Source: Phialocephala subalpina (lineage: Eukaryota > Ascomycota > Leotiomycetes > Helotiales > Mollisiaceae). Taken from it: a stretch of DNA of 64,000 nucleotides. Shown piece by piece: positions 11,172-22,907 of this stretch. A program made the position numbers and the translations under genes. How positions within the stretch are numbered: position 1 is the stretch's first letter; every line of letters begins with the position of its first letter. The stretch is from NCBI GenBank assembly GCA_900073065.1, contig FJOG01000013.1, forward strand, positions 121,667 to 185,666, written 5' to 3'. The notes beneath the pieces were generated by a model that saw only the letters and a program-made list of their open reading frames with translations, was not told where the DNA came from and did no database searches.

Positions 11172-12389
11172 GAGACTTTTGAGCATAATGATCGATAATG
11201 CAGCGTTGAGCATAAAAATGGTGTCTATCGGAAGATTTCATTTTGTCCTACGTTTGGTCTTCCCTTCTGGCAGTCAACGATTTATTGATAAGAAGGATGT
11301 CTAGAAATGGGCGGTACACGTGTTCGATAAGGAGAATACGTGATGGCCATAAATGAACAAACATCTCTGACACTTCAAACTTCACTTTTGCCCTTCAACC
11401 TAAAACTGATTTTGGGCTGTTCGTGTTCGTGTTATTTTTTTGCACACCGTCAATTTGGAATTTATGAAGCACAAAAGAGAATTTGGAACTGATGGGGAGG
11501 AAAACCTTCGGGGGTCACCTTCTGGGGGAACAGCTCCAGTTGCTTGCTATTTTCGGAGCCATATTGATATGTTCTAACTACTCTAGTCTGATCACCGATC
11601 GGCTGGCAGTCTGGCTGAAAACCCTTTCGCCGATTTTGTCGCCGACACAGATGTTTCCGACCAACGTATTTCAACCGAGGATGATAAGGAGCAGCAAGTA
11701 GAAGTCGAATGTGTTGAGAACGAGATGATGGACGTCGGGGTCGCCGAGGATGCTATGGAGAGCACGAAGAGTTTAAGCGCTTTCTTCCTTGTTGTATCGC
11801 AGAAAATGTTTGATAATAACCGCGTATCTCGAGCAGCCTCCTAATGCTGCTTCAAAGCAAGTTGCAGCAAGCGTTCCAGTTTCCTTTCCATCACGGGCAA
11901 GAAGAGAGCCGGCAGGCAAAGTGTTGCAATGAGTGATCCAAAGGTGTTGGGACATTGCTTTTGAGTTTGAGTTCAAGGATTGATCAACAGGCCAAGTAGT
12001 AGGGCATCTCGTAAGTGTTCGGATCGTTAAGAGAGAGGCTTGAATGGAACCGCAATCTCTGGGAACATGCTGCTCTGGAGGTTGCATTGGCACATTTCCA
12101 AGGGTAGAGGAGGTTTGCGTTTCGTCAGTGTACGGATCAAAATGGAAGAATTTGGCCAGCGGAGAGTCTAGTGGTGTTACGGGCAATCTCAGCCCTTTAA
12201 TGTCCGAAATGGTATTTCGCTTCGAAAGAGGCGAGTAGAATCAAAGATTCTAAGTCAGCTTTGGAAGTTGGAACGTTGAAGCGAACACAACGGGTGCGCT
12301 CACCTTTCATCGAAAATCAATGATAGCTTGATTCTGTAAATGTAAATGCCTCGCTATCGTGTATGCTTATTCAAGTCACCATGTACATC
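11172..12389. other. Convergent intergenic region SNF1-beta/P450
   Basis: This is 1.2 kb between convergent genes. A minus-strand ORF (11773-12186, 137 codons, Ser/Thr/Pro-rich) is present but shows no family motif, and I do not call it. A CACGTG hexamer lies at 11317-11322. No other structure is seen. Confidence 0.5.
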
Positions 12390-14565
12390 CTATGCCTCCC
12401 ACTCAAATTTTCTCCGCTTGATCCTCACTCTCGTATCATGCACTGGTCTCGACACAGCACTCGCCTTAATCTGCTCCGGAATGACCCACCCAACCTTCTT
12501 ATCAGCAGGTTCGATATCCCAGAAGGACAGAACGCCAGCTACGAGAGACAAACATTCCTTCTCCGCATAGACTCTGCCTTTGCACATTGAGTATCCTCCA
12601 CCATAAGGACGAATGGTTCCCATGCCCGTGGACAGCGACCCATCTTCGTTCTGCACGATGAAGCGTTCTGGATCAAACTTCATGGGATCTTTAAAGTATT
12701 TCGAATCTCGCATGTGTAGGTCGTGTGGCAGGGTTGCGTATTCGCCTTTGCGCATTACATACGAGACTGGATCCGAGGACTTCTTGTCCCCAGTTATGGT
12801 GACGTCTGCTGCAATTTGACGGATTGACCAAGGCTGATTGCAAAGTCTCAAAGTCTCTAGGTAGGTGGATCGTAGGAGTGGGCATTTCTTTGAGAGAGCA
12901 TCGTGGGAGATGGTAAGTTTGGGTGCTTCGGAAATGGTACCGATGGAGAAGGGTTTGGAGATTGTTGCACAAGTTGAGATCTCGGAGCGAATTCTGTCAA
13001 GAAGGCCTGGTGTAGCGAGGATGTGTAGACTTTGCCAATAGACGACCAAATTCGCATTGGCGACTAGAGCCCATAAGATCTGGGAATGTCAGCACTTGTT
13101 ACTTGAAGGATGAGAGCAGGCTTACACTGAGATCTGCTCTCTCATTGACCTCGAATCCTTCGTCTATTATAAGGAGAGACTGTCAGCATCAGAGCACTAA
13201 GATGTACGGGGTTCCTATTTGTGACCATACCTCTAAATAGTTTGTTTCTCTTCATAATCAAGTCGCTCACGTCATCCAGATCTCCCCAAGATGGATCAAC
13301 TGGTTTTTCTTGGGCCATCGCATCAAGTGCTCGTTGTTGACCATCAAGCGCTCGCCACAATCGGAAGCGAGCTATATGAGCTCTCGAAATGGTTGGCCAC
13401 GGAATCCAGCCTGGCAGGCCAGCCAGGAAAAGTTCATCCCCTTGTCCATGTCATAGACGTCGTGGAGAAGATCCGGATATTTCTCCAGCAGTGCGTGGCC
13501 GAAAAACGCCGGGACAGAGGCATGGCCGAGCAGGTCTCGTAAGAGGGCCATGAGATCAATCTCGGTTTCCGAATCTGAGATATAAGCTGCTTGACCGAAA
13601 CGTTCCCATGGCTGCAAGTCTACTTCGGTGTCGACAAAAGTCAACATCTGTGGGATGTTTTGTTCAAGGTTCTTCATAGTCGCTTTGAGAAGGTTGCTCA
13701 AGTGCGGTTCCTTCATCATGTCGCCGAAATGCGAGTTGAATTCCTGTCACAGTAAGCATATCATTCGACCAATAATCTCTGGATGTACCTACCTCCCAAT
13801 TCTTCATATACTTTTCTTTGGCTCGTTTAGGGACACCAAAGAACTCGGAACGTTAGCCTCTTAGACCTTCCCATGCAGGAGACTTCTTACTTTTTGCACG
13901 ACAGCCCAGGCAATTGGCACAAATCGCACTGCTGACTCCTTCTGTGCCATGGTACTTGAAAGGTCAGTTCCAAGGATAGGATTGTGCAGATTGTTCCCAG
14001 ACTTACCTCGAGACCAAAGAAGGATTAGATACTGTTCCAAAAATCAGTTTTGATCTTAGATTATGTGAAGTAAGAAAGATACTGCTAAAGGAGACCGAGA
14101 TGCGTGACCTGTATTTGTACTTACTGACATTGTGCGCAGTCATGCCAAGGTTCAAAGCAAATATACCATGAGGACTCAAATCCCTAGCCATTGTCAAAAA
14201 GAGTAGAAACAACAACCAGCTCAACCCACCTTGCCTGTGCCATCAGAGTAAAAGGGTCGTAGAGACTTGCATGTTGTTAGAGCTCTGAAATTGACTAGGA
14301 CTTTGAATACTTGCAATGAAAACCCGTGGCAAATGATTGGGAACCAATAGGGAAGCATCCAGATAGTTCTTTCCTTCCCGCCGTTGACGAATTTGGACGG
14401 ACGTTCGCTCAGGTACCGAGTAGCAACAACGATGGCAAATGGAGCAAGGAGGATAGCCATGATAAAAGCAGGGGATGTAGAGTTGGCATTTGCCCAGATT
14501 CTTTGTATCAGGCCTCCATACCGCGCTGTAACGTTCAACTCAGGGGAATAAAAGTCGTCGTCCAT
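12390..14565 (-). pseudogene. Cytochrome P450, probably frameshifted
   Basis: This is a membrane-anchored haem monooxygenase of the fungal CYP7/CYP8-like kind. Visible parts, in order: N-terminal anchor (FIMAILLAPFAIVVATRYL), a Pro-rich hinge (LPYWFPIICHG), DLSPHGIFALNLGM, the I-helix region NERADLSILWALVANANLVV, the K-helix TYLETLRLCNQPWSIR, DPERFIVQNEDGS, and the haem loop RPYGGGYSMCKGR with its ligand Cys. The usual Phe at the start of the haem loop is Ile. At least eight short introns are needed. Two joins fail. Near 13425-13432 the frame must shift inside a TTTT run (minus strand) between the DVYDMDKGMN segment and the following GLPGWIPWPTISRAH segment. After exon 1, only a weak GTTTTC donor keeps frame. 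It is either a decaying gene or carries a sequence error; the substrate is unknown. Confidence 0.75.
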
Positions 14566-14941
14566 GATGCTTGAAGTGTATGTACAACGAAGAACGCAAC
14601 AAAGAACGCAGAAGAGGAAGAAAGTAAGTAGACTTGTTAATTCCCGCTGATATTGAGTTGTGGCTTTATCCTACAGGTTTCGGAGGATGAACCGAAGCTG
14701 ACAATGACCAAGCTGTTGGGATTGCAAGGGTGAAAGCTCAAGCTGAAGTTTGGGGGGTGGCTCGAGCTACATTGAGAAATGCTTTATCACTTGTCCACAA
14801 ACAGCAAGTTCGGGCAGGACTCTTCCCTTTCAATTCACATTCGTCGTACATTCACTGTACTCTCCAAAAGTTATTTGCCATTTCCCACAAAAGGAAAGAT
14901 CCCATCCTTGCTCTTGAAATTTTCACAGCACCTACCCCGCC
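14566..14941. other. Divergent promoter region P450/HAM1
   Basis: The 376 bp between divergent start codons contain no further gene. The 120 bp before HAM1 are C/T/A-rich, like a fungal 5' leader. Confidence 0.5.
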
Positions 14942-15743
14942 ATGGCGCCCAAAATGCTCAATTTTATCACGGGCAACGAGAACAAGCTCACAGAAGTCAA
15001 AGCCATACTAGGTGATACTGTGGACCTGCAAAGTCAATCTTTGGATCTAGTGGAGATCCAAGGCGCCATCGAAGAGATCGCAGCAGACAAATGTCGGAGA
15101 GCCGCTGAAGCAGTAAGTTTTCTCCTCACATGTTTGAATCTTTATTTACAAATCTCACAGGTAAAAGGGCCTGTTCTAGTTGAGGACACATGCCTGTGCT
15201 TCAATGCACTTAAAGAGCTTCCTGGACCATATATGTAAGTGCCAAAGTTTTTGATTATGAAATTAACTTTTGTTGATTGCTTCTAGCAAGTGGTTTCTGG
15301 AAGCACTTGGCCACGATGGACTCAATAACCTTCTTGCTGCATACCCAGACAAGTCCGCTCAAGCTGTATGCACATTTGCCTATTGTGAAGGACCTGGCCA
15401 TAAGCCCGTCATCTTCCAAGGTCGGACAAACGTAAGTCTCTCAGCCCTTCTGGTTCCATGCTCCTTCTTACAGCACCCAGGGCAAGATAGTACCAGCAAG
15501 AGGTCCAACCAATTTCGGTAAGTTCTGAGCATAGCCTTCCTCCAACTCTTGGCTAACAAGTATAGGGTGGGATCCAATCTTCGAGTATCAAGGTCAGACG
15601 TAAGTCCTGTCTAGAGCTCCACCTTTGCCCCCCTCCTAACTCCCACTAGGTATGCTGAGATGGACAAAGTCGAGAAGAACAAGATCTCCCATCGATTCCT
15701 CGCTCTAGAGAAGCTGAAGACATGGCTGCAATCGGAGGCATAG
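14942..15743 (+). CDS. HAM1: Inosine triphosphate pyrophosphatase (ITPase)
   Basis: Ham1 hydrolyses ITP, dITP and XTP to monophosphates, cleaning damaged purines from the nucleotide pool. Six exons (14942-15112, 15161-15234, 15287-15431, 15481-15517, 15566-15599, 15650-15743) give 184 aa, the usual size. Motifs: [16 protein letters not shown] at the N-terminus (substrate loop), [49 protein letters not shown], and [14 protein letters not shown] at the end. All five introns are 48-52 nt. The first is 48 nt, in frame and stop-free. Two internal exons are only 37 and 34 nt. The gene ends 41 bp from the end of the convergent FAP7. Confidence 0.94.
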
Positions 15744-15784
15744 AATCCCCAGAAAAGATATCCCATAGAATAGAATGAACCACT

Positions 15785-16417
15785 CTATTGCGCATTCCCA
15801 GCATTATCCTTCCTCCATTGTTTAACCCACCCCCCAATCCGCTCAACATTGCTCTCCATATCCTCAGACGTATTGCTCGTGAGCTCGACCACTATCTCTT
15901 CATCGTATGAATCCCTAGCTTCTTGTAGGAGGACCTCCATGATTTCGGAATCGAGGTTTTCTTGTAGTTTGACTTCGGGGTAATCTCTGCTTCTGGTCAA
16001 CTTTGATTTCTAGCAGAAGGGGTTGCGGATGTGTACCTTGCTTTCAATCGATCGTATAGAAGTGTCGAGTCCACACGCAGAACAACCACCAGATCGATCC
16101 AGCTTTTGGGGAATAGGTCGCATGCGTGCCAGTCGATGATGTATCCGCCCTGCTTGACCTCGTCTTCTATCGCGTCGAGTAGCTGTAGGTATATGGTAAG
16201 CACCAGTCCAGAATAGGACCGCAGATGTGCAAACCTTGTCTTCGTCAACAATCCAGCTCTTGAACTCTTCGTCAAAGCCATCGTGACAACCCCGCTCCTT
16301 CACAATATCGTTGATCGGCAGGTGCTTCAGGCCGGTGCTTTCTGCAAGACCTTCACAGTGGGTTGTCTTGCCTACTCCTGGTGTCCCAGTGACAATTATG
16401 TTTGGTTGGGACCTCAT
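15785..16417 (-). CDS. FAP7: Adenylate kinase isoenzyme 6 / ribosome assembly factor Fap7
   Basis: Fap7 is a small nuclear adenylate kinase/ATPase needed for late 20S pre-rRNA processing, acting with uS11. Exons 16417-16235, 16182-16037 and 15986-15785 give 176 aa. The Walker A is GTPGVGKTTHCEGLAE. The NMP-binding and lid regions follow: LPINDIVKERG, DEDKLLDAIEDEV, IIDWHACDLFPKSWID, VVVLRVDSTLLYDRLKAR and DYPEVKLQENLDSEIM. The Trp-rich end is GGWVKQWRKDNA. An upstream in-frame ATG exists (16462), but the start at 16417 gives the usual MRSQPNIIVTGTPG. Confidence 0.93.
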
Positions 16418-16943
16418 TGTGCGTGGCTGTTTGTGTTGTTTTGGAAAGCTCTGGACATCCAAAATATTTTTTGTCTGGCAGTTCTTATCGATAAAGGAAA
16501 GTGGAACCCGATGGGGAGCAATGGAGAGGTTTCACAAGACGAAGGTCACTGTAAGTCAATTTCAAAAGAGTTTGTTCCTGAAAATGTCTCATTCGTAACG
16601 GCATTGGAGTATTAGTGCTTCTTCTACTCCAGCATGCTACCGAATCCTTCGCCGAAGGCAGTAAAAGTAGGCCTTTTACTGTCCATATTCCTAAAATCAA
16701 CGCCAATTAAAGAAGTTTGTACATTGTACAATGCACTAGATGTCTCCTGTGCAATCATTCAACAAAGTAACAGGTCTCGCATAAGACATCAGATATACGC
16801 TAACAGGAGAGACGTGAATATGCAAGAGGTCCGTCGAAGCCAATGGCGGCAGATCTTCGTCCAAGACATCGGGAGAAAATGGTACAAGAGAAGCGAAGGG
16901 GTCGTTATGAGGGCGTGCTTTTGGGTTTGGTGTGTAGAAAGGA
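16418..16943. other. Intergenic region FAP7/MYO2
   Basis: This 526-bp region contains the FAP7 promoter and the MYO2 3' end (both genes are on the minus strand). No ORF here has family resemblance. Confidence 0.5.
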
Positions 16944-19900
16944 TTAGTTGCCGTTCATCTCGTTGTCAGAGACATCGTTTGGTTCCTCTTGCGAGTACTC
17001 AAGTTTCTCTTGCTGAGCGATGGCTTGTGCTGAGACGATCTCTGCGAGACGTTTCAAGCGGGGAGTTTGAAGCCCTGCGGATGAGGTAAGTAAGATTCTA
17101 GGCCGAGGTGGACAATTCAACTTACAGGACGGAGTGTAGGTCTCCAATGCCGTTATGATGCGGGGCTCGGCAATTTCATATGGTCCGCTGTCATCCATGT
17201 CCACTGCGGTCAGAAGGAGCACGTCGCTCTTCTCTGTAACGCGAGACGCGACAGCCTTCATGATCTCACCATTAATGGGCTGTTCGTAATCGGCAACAAG
17301 ATATTGGTTGAGCAGCTTCTGGATTTGGTTGGGGGACAGCATCCAACAGATATCTTGAATGATCTCAATATCATTCAAGGTTGCCTTCTTCAATTGGAGG
17401 AGCTTTGTTGCTTGCATGAGATGCTCCAATTGAAGTGTGCCTTCGGGCATATCGTGACTCTTGCACCACTCCTCAATACGAGTAATGTTGTAGTTGATCT
17501 GGAGACCACGCTTCCAAGACAAGAAATTTCTTCGCATCAACAGGTCGTTGAATGCAGTGACACCAACCAATCTTAACAGCTCAGTGATCGTCTGAACAAT
17601 GATCGAATCCTCAAGATAGTACGCCTTCATAGCCTTGAACACGTTGTTGAGCAAGCTCAACAAGTTGTCCATGCTATAAGCTGGGGCCGAGTTGCTTTGC
17701 AGGAGCTTGCCGAGGAAACGATTGCTCTCATTGGTCACGAAACCTGGAAGTGATTGGGACTCGATAATGGCCGGGATGATCATCTTCTGGAGCTTCTTCT
17801 TGAGGACCTTCATCCAGGTATGGTAGATGTTGAACTCTAAGCTCTCAAGATCGTGCTTGACGATCTCGAGCAGTCGATCGTACTCGTAGTTGTCCGTTTT
17901 TTGGGTCTCATACCAGTCCTCGGCCAGGAAAACGAACGAGAGCATTTCATGAACATTAGAAAGCCAGAAAGCACCAGGGTTGATGGCTTCCTCACCCTCA
18001 TGTTGCATGACTTCCTGTTGAATCGATTGCATGACATTTGCCAGGAATCTCTCGGACTCCTTGACAAAGCCATTGTTCCACATCTCTGAAGTAACCAAGT
18101 TGATCAAGTACGATGGGAACAAAACTTCCTTGTCGGTAGGAGGTGGTGTGCTTCCAGGAGCTGGGATCTTGAGGTTGCGGATCAAGCCCATGGTAACCTC
18201 GTCATTGAGACCATCTTCGTCGGCGAGCAAGTTCTCAAGCTCATATTCGATATTGTCGACGCCCGGGACAAAGCCAGAGCTGGGAAGACCTGGGCGATGC
18301 AGGTTACTGCCGGTGACGGCCATGGAGACAGGGCGAGGATTGAAAGCAGCGCTGAATCGGTCAATGTCGCGAGGCTCAGCACCGGCACTTCGTCTCTTCG
18401 GTTTCTTGGAAGATACCAAATTGATGAGACCATTTGCTTGTGGTTGCGCGGCGGCCCCGTTCGTAAGTTCGCCATTGGTGGGCATGACGGGAACGACTCG
18501 TTTTGCGATTTCAAGTTGATCTTGCAATTCCGCGAGTTGTTGTCGGAGAGTAACGGTCTCAGCTTCATGAAGAGAGCTGTTGCGTTTTGTCTGCTCAAGC
18601 TCCTGCGTGGATACCCTGAGGGATTCGCGAAGTTCCCTCTCCTCTTCTTGCAAGCGTTTGATATTGGCCGTTGATTCCTCGAAACTCAATTTCACCGTCT
18701 TCATCTCTTCCTCCATTGCGGCCAAACGAGCTGCCGCGATTCCAGCCTGGTTTGCTTCGCCTTGCAACTCCTTCGTTCGTGTCTCCAAGGCATTGTGCCT
18801 GTTCTTCCAGGATTTGATCTGGTTCTCGTAGTTCTCAACCTGGTTCTGCAGAGTCTTGTTCTCCCTCTTCATCGTACCAAGAGATTGGGTGAGTTCGACC
18901 ACCTTGTTCTCCAGTTTGTACGAGATCTGCTTGAGATCGCGCGCTTCTTCGCGGACCTTCTTGTAGCCGCGTCGCGCAGTTTTGCCACGCCACAAACTCT
19001 GGATGATGACGACCTTGCGCCTGTATTGTCTCCAGCTCTTCATTTGCCGCCTTGATCGCCAGACCCTTTGGATCAAGACCGCGGCATTACCAAGACGAGT
19101 ATCCATGATCTCCCTTCTGCGCAAGAAACCCTTTGCTGCTGCTTGTGCCAGGATGACGTTGTTGCGAATAGCGTTGAAGCTCTTGCGCTCCTTTTGACCT
19201 CGCCAGACCCTTTGGATTGTGGTGGCAGCCTTTATTTTCCGAATTTCTTGCGCGTGCTTCCTTGCAAGGTGGCCTCTGGTGAATGACTGGAAGGTGAGTA
19301 CGGCATTTCTCGCATCCAAATACTTCCGACGGTAGTACTTGGCTTTGAGGTTCTTCTGGATCATGATAGCACAGTCATTGAGGCGGTTGGTTCGGAGATT
19401 TTCAAGGAACGCTAACATACCAGCTCTGAAGAAGATTTTAGTCAACCCAAGCTGATACTTGTCAAGTCCATGGCCGCTGCTGGTACCGAGGGCTTTGGTG
19501 AGGATTTTGTTTGCCATATCCCTGATCTCGGATGTCCATGCTGCTGACGGGACCAGCATGTAGTATCTCAAGGCAAATTCCTCGTAGGTCCACCTGGTTG
19601 GGTACCCGGCGCAACTGATTCTCACAGTCTCGAGTACACCGCAAGCTCGCAATTGACTGAGAACCATGGGTCCCTCGAAGACCCACGATTCCTTACTCTC
19701 GTTTGGCTTGATACATCGAATGTAGTGAACGTCTGTGTTGTTGATGGTGTGCATGAGTTCGATCAGAGAGGATTTGAAAATGCCTCCGAGGGTGGGTTTT
19801 CGATTCACAGCAACGCCGATCCTTCGACCTGCTGCTGGTTTCACTGCCGCCGATGCAGCTGAGGCAGTGTCCTTTTCTCTGACTGCAGACGCAGCATCGA

Positions 19901-21908
19901 GAACCTGACCCAAGAAGTTGTTCGAGGATGCTCTCAACACAGCCATGTGCTCATCAGGTACAGTATCACGATTCTTATCAATGAAACCATCTGATTCGTA
20001 GGTGACATCCACAGCGTAGTGGCAAACCGTGAAGGACGATTTCCCAAAACGAGGCTTCTTGTAGAACTTGTTCTTGTCAGCAGCATAGTTGTGGTGTAGC
20101 TTGGTGACAAATTGTTCGTCTGAACCCATAGGAAGTCTGGATTCTTCGTCCAGCAGAGACAGGATACCAAGCTTCCCTTCTATCAAATCGATACACGGTT
20201 GGTTGTCTGAGAAGTCGATGAATGTCCAGTCGATTTGCTCCTTGAGATACTCCTCCTGTTCCAACTTGAAAACGTGGGCGTTGAACTCTTGTTGCAATTT
20301 CTCGTTGGCGTAGTTGATGCAGAATTGTTCAAATGAGTTCTTGGCGAAATGCTCGAACCCATAGATATCTAGAACACCAATGAACGACTTGACCCTGCTC
20401 AGAACTTCCTCCGTGGCCAGGGCATGGTTGATATTCTCCACCAACCAATCGAACAGACTCGAGTAAACGAACTTCGCAACGGAGTCTCGAACCACGATGG
20501 CTTGTTGTTGTGTCAAATTCGATGTGATCTTTTCTCCTCTTGTGATCAACTGCTTCTTCACCGTCCATTTCGCAAACTCGACAGCATCAACACCAAGGAT
20601 CGCAGCGGCCTTTATTAAAGATGGCTCGGTCGGTGCCAGCACAGAATCGGTTCGGGAGGCTGTGATATTGACGTTACCAAGGTGAAGCAAGGCGGCAAGG
20701 AGCTTGAAAATCTCGGATTGCTGGCTGCTAGTAACGCCAATTGTTGTCAATGACTTCTTGAGAGCTTCGAATTCCGCCTTGTCATCAACGCCGTCGATTG
20801 TAGGAGAGGATCCTTGATTCAGATAGTTGAATTGCTCCACGGGTAAGAGCTCCAAATCCCTCCTCTCAGCATCCGATGCTCCGGCAACAAGTTGGTAGAA
20901 AATGTGGTAATTCCGTTCTTTCAAAGGTTGAAAGACTAATCTCGATCGCTCCAGTAAGTATGTCCGAATCTTGGCTCCAATGATGTTCTGGGCGTCGTCG
21001 AACATAATCTCTATGTACTTTCCGAATCGAGAGGAATTGTCGTTTCGCGTGGTTTTGGCGTTACCAAAGGATTCCATGATTGGGTTGGTAGCAAGAATCT
21101 GTTCCTCCGTTTCGCTCATCGAGTCCGCCCCTCGTTTCCTTGTCCCTGGCTGATCTGGCGATTCTCTCGTAGCAAAATACCGCATTATATACTTCGCACT
21201 GACAGTTTTCCCTGCTCCGGATTCTCCTGATACCACGACTGTCTGATTCTTCCCACTCCGTAGCATATCACTAAGTCTTCTTAGCAGCAGATCTCACAAG
21301 GGTTCAGAAAAGTGTCACATACGCAAAGGCCTCCTCCGCAATGGCAAAAAGATGTGGTGCTTGTGTTGCTCTCTGTTTTCCGGCATAAACTTGCACCATG
21401 CCAGGAACATATAAGGAATCCACCCGAGCAAAGGGATTCGTTGCTATCAGCACGATACCACTGTAGGTATATATCTCTTTTTGTGAGTACCGCAACCGAA
21501 TGGCTTGGAGGACTGTGGCAGATTCAGCATCAAAGTATCATCGAGGTAGTGTGAAGACCTACCAGCAGGTTCATTAAGATGTGAAAGATTCGTCAAGTCG
21601 TCGCTGGCTTCTAGCATCGTAGGATTCATCAGAGGGGGGAGTTTCGAATTGTTCGGGTCTGCAAGAGCTTCTTCAGTGGTCTCTACTGTTTTGGTCTGCC
21701 AGATTCCCCATTGTTAGCTTCGGATAGATCATTGTAGGAAATAAAAAGTGCTATAGAGCTTTGGGTATCAGACCTCTCCGTTTGCCAGTGTGAAGACCAA
21801 GCTGACTTTGTCTCCATTCGCAGTCTTGGACGTCAACTCAGAGGCCACCCAGCCCTCCGTGGCATCTGGCTGCCACGCTTTCGTGCCAACATCATAAGCA
21901 TGCGCCAT
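16944..21908 (-). CDS. MYO2: Class V myosin heavy chain
   Basis: This actin motor carries secretory vesicles and organelles to growth sites. Five exons (21908-21774, 21695-21563, 21512-21323, 21270-17126, 17074-16944) give 1577 aa, close to yeast Myo2. Order of domains: SH3-like N-terminus (AWQPDATEGWVASEL); motor with P-loop GESGAGKTVSAKYIMRYFA, switch I NDNSSRFGKYIE, switch II DIYGFEHF, and actin-binding VHYIRCIKPNESK; six IQ motifs (such as AATTIQRVWRGQKERKSF) for calmodulin-type light chains; a coiled coil; and a C-terminal DIL cargo-binding domain (MDNLLSLLNNVFKAMKAYYL, LMRRNFLSWKRGLQINYNI). The last intron (51 nt) is in frame and stop-free. Introns 1-3 split the N-terminal 152 codons. 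Confidence 0.96.
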
Positions 21909-22907
21909 CTATGCGATCTTGATGGAAAGATACAACTTCGTCCTCAACACTCTTCAACAACGGGCAGAACAATCCGGGAGCGACAGCTGCAGGATCCGCC
22001 TGCATGAACCAACGCGACGTGAGGGAGCAAGTAGGAAGGAGCGAGATTAAAGTGACGGTAGGCCGCTGTTCGAGGCTTCAGGGCGTCTGGTAGATAAAAA
22101 ATTCATCTGTGAGAGAAGAAGAAAACGTTGTTGAATATTCCGTAGGTCAGAATATCCAGGGCGCGTGGAGCAGGGGTCACGTCTAGCGTCTTGCCCCTAT
22201 TTGTAGTGCTCTACCGGGTCTGAGAGTGCATAAACGTGAAGCAACTCAGGAGTGCAAATGACATCTGTCGAAGAACTGTGCAGTTCCTGGAGATTCATGC
22301 GAGCTGGCAGCTGTTGACTCTAATAATCCGATCTAAAGTCACTCATCCGCGCGCTTGTAATTACCAGCAGTGTACGGGGGACAATCACACCGCCGAACAT
22401 TTTATTTGGATCATTGATATCGCAATCTTCACGTGGCGCGAGCTACCCTTGCCTCACTGGCATGTCCTTGCCGCAGCCAAACGCGTCTGGATGGGAGTGT
22501 TTGACGTGGGAAGACCGATTGTGCAGCCGACACAGACACATTGCCTCGAGCATGCGTCCTGGATATTGAAGATTTTACTAGAATGTCCGAAAGCTGAAGG
22601 TGTATCGGTGAGTTCTGAATAGCACACAGCCACAGCCACAGCCACAGCCACAGATCCTCTCTACAGCTGGTGCAGAGTGAGGTTTGGTTATTCTTGTGCA
22701 GCCAGTAAGCAAGCAGTTTCTGGTGCAACTATTGTCTGCTGATGTTGGAGAAATTTCCTATTTTGTATAAACACCCCATACCCAAATCTTCACCATTTCT
22801 TGTGTTGAAGGGGTTCAAATCCCAGACATCGCGCCGCTCACTCCTGTTGAATGCTATCCCTTCTTAAGTTCCCATTTTGATTAGAAAAAGTCATGAACCA
22901 CATCCGA
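21909..22907. other. Intergenic region MYO2/PGDH with a CCACAG hexamer run
   Basis: One kilobase without a recognisable gene. About five tandem CCACAG units lie at 22625-22653. Overlapping short ORFs on both strands pass through this repeat and are its artefacts. A GGGTTCAAATCCC tract near 22808 resembles a tRNA T-arm but has no A box or cloverleaf upstream. The MYO2 promoter should be in the left part. Confidence 0.5.

Noticed and set aside
15987..16036. Reading minus-strand 15785-16000 as a separate small gene
   Set aside because: It is the last exon of FAP7, joined across a 50-nt intron.
22429..22728. Overlapping ORFs through the CCACAG repeat
   Set aside because: They are produced by the hexamer repeat, which stays open in several frames.
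22808..22822. tRNA-like T-arm sequence (GGGTTCAAATCCC)
   Set aside because: No A box, acceptor stem or anticodon arm can be formed from the flanks.
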